DNA of 7,014 nt, taken from the NCBI GenBank assembly GCA_011682595.1, contig JAACEH010000092.1, positions 1 to 7,014 on the forward strand. The letters run 5' to 3'. Source of the DNA: Anaerolineaceae bacterium. Its GTDB lineage: Bacteria > Planctomycetota > Phycisphaerae > FEN-1346 > JAACEH01. Shown in pieces: positions 1-5,242 of this stretch (position 1 is the stretch's first letter; each line of letters starts with the position of its first letter). The translations under genes were made by a program, and so were the position numbers. Below the pieces are notes generated by a model. That model was not told the origin of the DNA and did no database searches. It saw only the letters and a list, made by a program, of their open reading frames with translations.

Positions 1-465
1 GCCTACCAGGACTGCCTGTGGAACCCGCACGACATCGAGCGGCATCACCAGATGCGCATCGAGGCCAAACGCTTCCGCTACGCCATGGAAACCCTCAGCG
101 ACGCCTATCCCGAAAAGCTCAAGCAGTTCATCTCGGCGGCCAAGGCCCTGCAGACGCTGCTGGGCGAACTGCACGATTGCGACATCTGGATCGACCAGTC
201 GGAAGCCTTCCTGAAAAGCGAACGGCAGAGAACAATCGACTACTACGGCACCGACCGGCCGTTCGCCCGGCTGAAGGTCGGCATCGAGTACCTTCTCGAA
301 CAGCGGCGACTCCAGCGACAGGAACTGTTTGGCCGGCTGGGTGACCTCTGGAACGAACTCAGCCGCAATAAGATCTGGGAAAAACTGGTTCAGAAGCTCG
401 ACTCTTGCACCGTGCCGCCGGCCGCAGACTTCGCTGGTCCGGTTAGACGGTCACCCATGAGATGA
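1..465 (+). CDS. CHAD-domain protein, C-terminal part (5' end outside window)
   Basis: The frame is open from base 1 and gives 154 residues before TGA at 463-465, so the true start lies upstream. The fragment carries the hallmark of the CHAD domain (conserved histidine alpha-helical domain): a HHQMRIEAKRFRYAME helix at fragment residues 15-30, with the basic and histidine positions H15/H16, R19, K23, R24 and R26, then a second helix LQTLLGELHDCDIW at about 50-63 with H58 and D59. The rest is charged, helix-forming sequence. CHAD proteins are known as polyphosphate-binding proteins, and some associate with polyP granules; the basic helix faces are thought to hold the anionic chain. Neighbouring ppx and ppk genes agree with that role. 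The stop overlaps the next start as ATGA, indicating translational coupling. An N-terminal CYTH (triphosphate tunnel) domain, common in this family, could lie outside the window. The domain call is firm; the polyP role is inferred. Confidence 0.88.
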   Translation, partial: AYQDCLWNPHDIERHHQMRIEAKRFRYAMETLSDAYPEKLKQFISAAKALQTLLGELHDCDIWIDQSEAFLKSERQRTIDYYGTDRPFARLKVGIEYLLEQRRLQRQELFGRLGDLWNELSRNKIWEKLVQKLDSCTVPPAADFAGPVRRSPMR

Positions 466-1127
466 ACCCCGATGCCGCACAATCCTCGCCGGACGACAGG
501 GACGCCTTCCGGCCGCCACGCTGCCGGTGCCGCAAGGACCTGCCGCGGCTGAAGGCGGTCGTCAACCTGGCCCGGCGATGCCACTACGAGCAGCAGCACG
601 CCCACCAGGTGACCCGTCTGGCCCTGGCTCTGTTTGACGAGTTGCAGTCCTTGCACGACTTCGGCCAGGACGAACGGTTTCTCCTGCAGTGCGGGGCCAT
701 GCTCCACGACATCGGCTGGACCCAGGGACAGAGGCGGCACCACAAGGCGGCCCTGCGAATAATCATCGAGGCGGACGCCTTGCCGCTGGGCAAGCGGGAG
801 CGGCTGCTCGTGGCGTCAATCGCCCGATACCATCGCAAAGCGCTGCCCGGCAACAGGCACGAGCACTTCGCCGCCCTGGGGCCGAGCGACCAGCAGCGGG
901 TCCGCGTCCTGGCGGCGATCCTGCGAGTGGCCGACGGCCTGGACCGCAGCCACCAAGGCCTGGTTCGCGGCTTGGCCTGCGAGATTTCGCCGGAGCGGAT
1001 CGTCGTCCGCTGCGACGCCCCGGGCCCGGCGGCCCCGGAAGTCCGGGCGGCAACCGCCAAGGGCAACCTGCTGGAGGACGTTTTCGGCCGAAAGCTCCTT
1101 ATTGACATGGCCGGGAAACCCGTATAA
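462..1127 (+). CDS. Stand-alone HD-domain protein related to the Ppx/GppA C-terminal domain
   Basis: This encodes 221 residues from ATG at 462, which overlaps the CHAD stop codon (ATGA). No Shine-Dalgarno site is visible, so coupled re-initiation is likely. An N-terminal stretch of about 30 residues has no recognised match. From about residue 35 to the end the protein follows the C-terminal domain of the adjacent Ppx: HYEQQHAHQV with H46, AMLHDIGW with H82-D83, RRHHKA with H93/H94, ARYHRK with H124, LRVADGLD with D158, and the closing AKGNLLEDVFG (Ppx has AKGDLFEDIYG). The full H...HD...D metal-ligand set is present, so it could be an active metal-dependent phosphohydrolase, whereas the Ppx copy has HE in place of HD. 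The substrate is unknown; a phosphorylated nucleotide, or a structural role with polyP or Ppx, are both possible. No signal peptide or membrane segment is seen. The TAA stop lies inside the -10 hexamer of the ppx promoter. Family call is secure; function is not. Confidence 0.88.
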   Translation: MNPDAAQSSPDDRDAFRPPRCRCRKDLPRLKAVVNLARRCHYEQQHAHQVTRLALALFDELQSLHDFGQDERFLLQCGAMLHDIGWTQGQRRHHKAALRIIIEADALPLGKRERLLVASIARYHRKALPGNRHEHFAALGPSDQQRVRVLAAILRVADGLDRSHQGLVRGLACEISPERIVVRCDAPGPAAPEVRAATAKGNLLEDVFGRKLLIDMAGKPV

Positions 1128-1128
1128 T
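1102..1128 (+). promoter_or_regulatory. Candidate sigma70-type promoter for ppx
   Basis: TTGACA at 1102-1107 and TATAAT at 1123-1128 both match the housekeeping consensus in all six positions, separated by 15 bases (17 is optimal). Transcription would begin near 1135, leaving a leader of about 60 bases before ppx. The -10 hexamer includes the TAA stop (1125-1127) of the HD gene, so the promoter is embedded in the last codons of that gene. Two perfect hexamers in GC-rich DNA are unlikely by chance, but the short spacer would reduce strength. It would let ppx, and perhaps ppk, be expressed apart from the CHAD-HD pair. Confidence 0.6.
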
Positions 1129-1195
1129 CGTGTGATTCCGACGCCGGCCCCCTCCCCCGGCAGCACCGGATCCAAGCGAAACGAGCGTGTGGACC

Positions 1196-2770
1196 ATGGC
1201 CAAACAGGAAGAGACAGAGAGCACCGCCCATACGGGCCGTACGGCCGAACTCGTCGGGGCGATCGACATCGGGTCCAACTCGGTGCGCATGCTGGTGGCC
1301 CAGGTTCTGCCGGACGGCCGGACCGACATTCTGGAGCGTCTGCGGAAGTCCGTGCGGCTGGGGCAGGACACCTTTCGCCGCGGGCGGCTGAGCGGCCAGA
1401 CGATGCGGGCCACGGTCTCGGTGCTTCGCGATTTTCGGCGGATACTCGACTCTTACGGCGTCCAGGCCATTCGCGCGGTGGCCACCAGCGCCGTCCGCGA
1501 GGCCCGCAACGCCGACACCTTCCTGGACCGCATTCTGATGGCCACCGGGTTGGACGTGGTCGTAATCGGCACTTCCGAGGAAAGTCGCCTGGCAGTCTCG
1601 GCCGTCCGCCAGGTGGCCGGCAGCACCCTGGCCGCCCGGACCAGGTACGCCCTGATCGCCGAGGTCGGTGGCGGCAGCACTTTGCTGACGCTGCTCAAGG
1701 GCAACGAAATCCTCAGCAGCGGGAGCCTGAGCCTGGGCTCGATTCGATTGCAGGAAGTGCTGCTGACAAGCTACGAGCCGCCGGCCCACACGGCCGAACT
1801 TCTGCGCCAGCAGATTGCCAGCGAGGTCAACGCGATTCACAGCACGCTGCCCCTGAAGCGAGTGACGATGTTCATCGCCGTGGGCAGCGACGCCCGATTC
1901 GCCGCCGACCAGATCGGCACGCGCCTGGCCAAACAGAATCTGCGGGCCGTCGGCCTGGCCCGATTCGACCGCCTGGTCGGCCAGTGCATCGGCCATGCCG
2001 CCGAGGAACTGGTCCGCCGCTACGGGCTGGTCTACCCGGACGCCGAAACGTTGAACCCCGCCCTGCTGGTTTACCAGGCCCTGCTGCACGCGACCCGGGC
2101 CCGGCGGATGATCGTGCCGGAAGTTTCGATGCGCGACGGGCTGTTGCTGGACCTGGTCAACCAGGTCACCGGACAGGAGGACGAGTCGCTGAGCGAGGGC
2201 ATAATCCACTCGGCGACGGCCATTGCCGAGAAGTACCGCGTCGACCTCAAGCATGCCCGGGCCGTGACCGACCTGGCCGTCCGGCTGTTCGACCAGCTGC
2301 AGGGCGAGCACGGGCTCTTGGCGCGGGACCGCCTGCTTCTTCGTGTGGCCGCCGTGATGCACGAAGTCGGCAATTTCATCAACAGCCGCGCCCACCACAA
2401 GCACAGTTACTACCTGATCTCCAATTCGGAGATCTTCGGCCTGACGCGGAACGAACTGGAGATCGTCTCGCAGGTGGCCCGTTACCACCGGCGAGCGGTG
2501 CCCAAGCCGACGCACGTCGAGTACATGGCTTTGCCGCGCGAGGGGCGCATGGTCGTCAGCAAGCTGGCCGCCCTGCTCCGGGTGGCCGACGCCCTGGACC
2601 AGAACCATCAGCAACAGGTCCAGGACATCATCTGCGACCGACAGGACGAGGAGTTTACGATTCACGTGGCCACCCGGGCCGACCTGACCCTGGAACGCAA
2701 GTCGGTCGAGGCCAAGGGCGACCTGTTCGAAGACATCTACGGCATGAGGGTTCGACTCGAAGAAGGCTGA
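1196..2770 (+). CDS. ppx: Ppx/GppA-family exopolyphosphatase / pppGpp phosphatase
   Basis: This encodes 524 residues from ATG at 1196; an in-frame GTG at 1187 would add three residues, and neither start has a clear Shine-Dalgarno site. Family members release terminal phosphate from polyP or hydrolyse pppGpp to ppGpp in the cytoplasm. Numbering from the ATG, the N-terminal actin-like (ASKHA) phosphatase half shows phosphate loop 1, GAIDIGSNSVRML (D24, G26-S27-N28), then VATSAVREARNAD, then the glutamate segment IGTSEESRL (E128/E129), then loop 2, AEVGGGSTL at 155-163. The C-terminal HD-like half (about 335-524) has H353, MHEVGNF with H389-E390, RAHHKHSYYL, ARYHRR and LRVADALD with D465. Length and domain order match the long Ppx/GppA form (about 500 residues, as in E. 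coli Ppx). Oddity: loop 2 is usually D-I-G-G-G-S-T-E, but here the first Asp is Glu and the last Glu is Leu. HE in place of HD in the C-terminal half is normal for this family. Position upstream of ppk supports a polyP role over GppA, but the sequence alone does not decide. Confidence 0.92.
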   Translation: MAKQEETESTAHTGRTAELVGAIDIGSNSVRMLVAQVLPDGRTDILERLRKSVRLGQDTFRRGRLSGQTMRATVSVLRDFRRILDSYGVQAIRAVATSAVREARNADTFLDRILMATGLDVVVIGTSEESRLAVSAVRQVAGSTLAARTRYALIAEVGGGSTLLTLLKGNEILSSGSLSLGSIRLQEVLLTSYEPPAHTAELLRQQIASEVNAIHSTLPLKRVTMFIAVGSDARFAADQIGTRLAKQNLRAVGLARFDRLVGQCIGHAAEELVRRYGLVYPDAETLNPALLVYQALLHATRARRMIVPEVSMRDGLLLDLVNQVTGQEDESLSEGIIHSATAIAEKYRVDLKHARAVTDLAVRLFDQLQGEHGLLARDRLLLRVAAVMHEVGNFINSRAHHKHSYYLISNSEIFGLTRNELEIVSQVARYHRRAVPKPTHVEYMALPREGRMVVSKLAALLRVADALDQNHQQQVQDIICDRQDEEFTIHVATRADLTLERKSVEAKGDLFEDIYGMRVRLEEG

Positions 2771-2785
2771 TCGCCTGCAACAAAG

Positions 2786-2880
2786 ATTGAACGGCGGGGT
2801 GCCATGGTCTGGCGCAGCCAGGCCATGATGAACGTTCGGTAGATGATCACGGCCTGACCTTCGGTCAGACCGTGGCACCC
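2786..2880. repeat. Palindromic double-hairpin element between ppx and ppk
   Basis: The element starts 15 bases after the ppx stop with ATTGAACGGCGGG (2786-2798). It then contains two imperfect palindromes. Hairpin 1 pairs 2803-2813 with 2817-2827 around a GCA loop (11 pairs, one G-U in RNA). Hairpin 2 pairs 2848-2859 with 2863-2874 around a TTC loop (11 of 12 paired, one C-A mismatch). The outer flanks are also complementary: GGGTGCCATGGTCTG (2797-2811) against CAGACCGTGGCACCC (2866-2880), 14 of 15, with the remaining pair a G-U wobble in RNA. So two separate hairpins and one long stem are alternative folds. No T-run follows, so it is not an obvious intrinsic terminator. Its left edge and the CACGGCC...CCGTGGC stem base recur at 5069-5203, which suggests a REP- or MITE-like dispersed repeat. 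Confidence 0.7.
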
Positions 2881-2907
2881 AATGCCGCAATACATACGTC
2901 AGACCGC

Positions 2908-2917
2908 CTAGCGCTAG
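2908..2917. promoter_or_regulatory. Perfect 10-base palindrome upstream of ppk
   Basis: CTAGCGCTAG is a perfect palindrome ending 39 bases before the chosen ppk ATG, in the 76-base stretch between the double-hairpin element and the gene. It might be an operator half-site pair. Palindromes of ten bases also occur by chance, and I see no convincing -35/-10 pair near it to anchor the idea. Confidence 0.2.
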
Positions 2918-2956
2918 TTGCTTCCACAGGCCGAAAGGTTCGGACGACAAGAAATA

Positions 2957-5068
2957 ATGGGCAAGAAAAAAGGGCACAGTCCGGAGCAGTTCTTCAACCG
3001 CGAGTTGAGCTGGCTGGAGTTCAACCACCGCGTCCTCGAAGAGGGGCTGTCCGAGGACCTGCCCCTGCTGGAGCGGCTGAAGTTCCTGGCCATCGTCAGT
3101 TCGAACCTCGACGAGTTTTTCATGATCCGCGTGGCCGGACTGATGCAGCAGCGGGCGGCCGGACTCCGCCGCCGCGACCCGAGCGGCCTGACCCCCGCCC
3201 GGCAACTGACCCGTATCGCCAAGCGCGTGCAGCGCATGGTGAGCCGGCAGTCCGAGGGCATCGTCCACGCCCTGGGCCAGCTCCACAAGCACGGGCTTAG
3301 CGTGCTCGAGCCGGCCAACTGGACGACCGAGCAGCGGCGCTTCCTGCGGACCCACTTCACCACGGAGATCCTGCCGGTGTTGACGCCGCTGGCCATGCAG
3401 GAACTCGACCCGCGGCCGCTGCTGCCGGGCATGGAACTGAACGTTATCCTCTTGCTGGCCACCAAACCCGGCCACCCGGCCAGCGAGAGAATCGTGGTCG
3501 TTCCCGTCCCGCGGCAGTTTCGCCGCTTCATCAGCGTTCCCTCCGACGAGGGCCTGCAACTGGCCCGCATCGAGGACCTGGTGGGAGTCAACGCCGGGCT
3601 GCTTTTTCCCGGCTGCGAGGTGTTGTCCACGGCACTGTTCCGCATCACCCGCGACGCCGACGTGGACATTCAGGACGACGATGTCGAGGACCTGCTGCAG
3701 GCCGTCGAGGAGGCGGTCATTTCGCGCCGCCGCCGGGCCGCCGTGCGACTGGAAATCTCGGCCGGGGCGAACCGCCGGCTCAGAAAATGGCTGGTCCAGT
3801 GGCTGGACCTGCGGCCCGAAGAGGTCTACGACGTCGCCGGCCTGCTGGACGCCACGGCCCTGATGGAGATTGCCGGCCGCGAAGGATTCGAATCGCTGAG
3901 GCTGCCCGAGTGGCCGCCGCAACCGCCCCAGGATCTCATCGGCCGGGACGATCTCTTCGAGGCCCTCCGCGATCACGATCTCCTGCTCTTTCACCCCTAC
4001 GAGAGTTTCGACCCGGTGGTGCAACTGGTCGAGCAGGCCGCCCGTGACCCGGACGTAATGGCCCTGAAGCTGACCCTTTATCGCACCAGCGGCGACTCGC
4101 CGATCATCAGCGCCTTGGCCGCCGCCGCCGACAGCGGCAAACAGGTGGTCGTCCTGGTCGAGTTGAAGGCCCGCTTCGACGAGGCCCGAAACGTCCACTG
4201 GGCCCGCCGCCTGGAGGACGCCGGGTGCCAGGTGATCTACGGCATCGCGGGTTTCAAGACTCACTCCAAGGCCTTGCTGATCGTTCGCCGGGAAAGCAGG
4301 CGGATTCGCCGCTACGTCCACCTGGCCACCGGCAACTACAACGACAAGACGGCCCGCCTCTACTCGGACGTCGGCTTGATGACCTGCAACCGCGACATGG
4401 CCGCCGACGTGGCCGCCTACTTCAACCTGCTGACCGGCTACAGCGAATCGGTCGGCTGGTCCAAGCTGACCATCGCCCCGACGGGCCTCAGGCGGAAGTT
4501 CCTGGACCTTATCGACCGCGAGATTCAGGCCTCCACGCCCCAGCGGCCGGGGCTGATCATGGCCAAGGTCAACTCTCTCCAGGACGAGGAAATCTGCCGG
4601 GCCCTGTACGAGGCCGGCCGGGCCGGAGTGAAGGTGCTGCTGAATGTGCGGGGCATCTGTTGCCTGAGGCCCGGGGTCGAGGGGCTTTCCGAAACGATCG
4701 AGGTCCGCTCAATCGTCGACCGCTTCCTGGAGCACGCCCGAATCTTCTACTTCGGCAACGGCGGCCACGAGGAACTCTACATGAGCAGCGCCGACTGGAT
4801 GCGGCGCAACCTCGACCGCAGGCTCGAAATCCTTTTCCCGGTAATCGATCGCAAGCTCCGCCGCCGGCTGGTCGGCATCATGAAGACCTACTTCGCCGAC
4901 AACGTCAAGGCCCGCCGCCTGTTGCCCGACGGCTCCTACCAGAGAGTCGCCCGGCGGGGCAAGGCGGTCCGGGCCCAGGAAAAGTTCTACGCCGACGCCG
5001 TGGCCGCCGCCCGGGCCGCGAAAAAATCAACCATCCAGTTCCGCCCCATGACCCGCCCCAAGTCCTGA
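2957..5068 (+). CDS. ppk1: Polyphosphate kinase 1 (PPK1)
   Basis: This encodes 703 residues from ATG at 2957, a normal PPK1 length. An in-frame TTG at 2918 would add 13 residues that do not look like family sequence. PPK1 reversibly transfers the ATP gamma-phosphate to a growing polyP chain through a phosphohistidine, usually at the membrane periphery. Domains in order: N domain (about 8-110, opening FFNRELSWLEFNHRVLEEGL), H or CHAD-like domain (about 115-320), and two phospholipase-D-like catalytic domains C1 and C2 (about 320-690). Key residues sit one position from E. coli numbering: R376 (LTLYRTSGDS) and R406 (ELKARFDEARN) for metal and phosphate, H436 (FKTHSKALL) as the phosphorylated histidine, H455 (YVHLATGNYNDKTARLYSD), and H593 (RFLEHARIFYF). 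The C2 signature MSSADWM...NLDRRLEILFPV is intact. All expected catalytic positions are present, so an active enzyme is expected. It is 186 bases from ppx across the palindromic element, so it may be co-transcribed or have its own promoter. It converges with the ROK gene. Confidence 0.97.
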   Translation: MGKKKGHSPEQFFNRELSWLEFNHRVLEEGLSEDLPLLERLKFLAIVSSNLDEFFMIRVAGLMQQRAAGLRRRDPSGLTPARQLTRIAKRVQRMVSRQSEGIVHALGQLHKHGLSVLEPANWTTEQRRFLRTHFTTEILPVLTPLAMQELDPRPLLPGMELNVILLLATKPGHPASERIVVVPVPRQFRRFISVPSDEGLQLARIEDLVGVNAGLLFPGCEVLSTALFRITRDADVDIQDDDVEDLLQAVEEAVISRRRRAAVRLEISAGANRRLRKWLVQWLDLRPEEVYDVAGLLDATALMEIAGREGFESLRLPEWPPQPPQDLIGRDDLFEALRDHDLLLFHPYESFDPVVQLVEQAARDPDVMALKLTLYRTSGDSPIISALAAAADSGKQVVVLVELKARFDEARNVHWARRLEDAGCQVIYGIAGFKTHSKALLIVRRESRRIRRYVHLATGNYNDKTARLYSDVGLMTCNRDMAADVAAYFNLLTGYSESVGWSKLTIAPTGLRRKFLDLIDREIQASTPQRPGLIMAKVNSLQDEEICRALYEAGRAGVKVLLNVRGICCLRPGVEGLSETIEVRSIVDRFLEHARIFYFGNGGHEELYMSSADWMRRNLDRRLEILFPVIDRKLRRRLVGIMKTYFADNVKARRLLPDGSYQRVARRGKAVRAQEKFYADAVAAARAAKKSTIQFRPMTRPKS

Positions 5069-5203
5069 GACACACCATTGAACGGTGGGTCTCCGACAAA
5101 GGCACACCTTGCCCTCCGGGCGGTGTGGCACGGCCGGTCTTGTCCGGCCGTGGCGAATGCCCCACGCCTCTCGTCACGGCGGGCAAGCCCCGCCGTGCCA
5201 CGC
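5067..5203. repeat. Cluster of four hairpins in the ppk-ROK convergent spacer
   Basis: Four stems lie in tandem. (a) 5067-5076 pairs with 5084-5093 (9 of 10) around ATTGAAC and overlaps the ppk stop. (b) CACACC 5103-5108 and GCCC 5111-5114 pair with GGGC 5118-5121 and GGTGTG 5122-5127, with a two-base bulge. (c) CACGGCCGG 5129-5137 pairs perfectly with CCGGCCGTG 5144-5152. (d) CACGGCGGG 5175-5183 pairs perfectly with CCCGCCGTG 5189-5197. The flanks GTGGCACGG (5125-5133) and CCGTGCCAC (5193-5201) are also perfectly complementary, giving an alternative long stem as in the 2786-2880 element. ATTGAACGGTGGG (5077-5089) matches that element's left edge at 12 of 13 bases. This looks like a second copy of the same repeat family, possibly serving as the transcription barrier between convergent genes. 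Confidence 0.72.
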
Positions 5204-5214
5204 TTTCATATTTT
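5175..5214 (+). terminator. Candidate intrinsic terminator after ppk
   Basis: The 9-bp perfect GC-rich stem 5175-5183/5189-5197 with loop CAAGC is followed by CCACGC and then the T-rich TTTCATATTTT at 5204-5214. The T-tract starts seven bases after the short stem. If the alternative outer stem (5123-5133 with 5193-5203) forms, the T-tract follows directly. This would end + strand transcripts from ppk. On the opposite strand no T-run follows the stem, so it would not stop the ROK transcript in the same way. The interrupted T-tract and 107 bases of distance from the ppk stop lower confidence. Confidence 0.4.
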
Positions 5215-5242
5215 CACCCGACGGCTCCACGACGCGAGAAAA

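Noticed and set aside
1102..2790. A 562-codon plus-strand frame overlapping ppx in another phase
   Set aside because: Its translation is Arg/Pro/Gly-rich with no domain, and it runs out of phase with the Ppx motifs. It is a shadow of ppx.
2797..2880. Intrinsic terminator or riboswitch after ppx
   Set aside because: The strong stem is not followed by a T-run, and I recognise no riboswitch core. The shared motifs with the 5067-5203 cluster fit a repeat element better.
2918..2956. Upstream TTG start that would extend PPK1 by 13 residues
   Set aside because: There is no better ribosome binding site and the extra residues do not resemble PPK1 N-termini. The ATG at 2957 leads directly into the family's opening region.
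2872..3300. A 142-codon plus-strand frame starting in the ppx-ppk spacer
   Set aside because: It begins within the palindromic element, overlaps ppk out of phase for most of its length and shows shadow-type composition.
584..4321. A 1245-codon open frame on the minus strand across HD, ppx and half of ppk
   Set aside because: It is antisense to three genes with clear family motifs, has low-complexity Q/G/A/V/L composition and no recognisable domain. Long antisense frames are common in GC-rich DNA with strong third-position bias.
5067..5203. CRISPR-like array
   Set aside because: The repeated units are inverted stems, with no direct repeats of constant length and no regular unique spacers.
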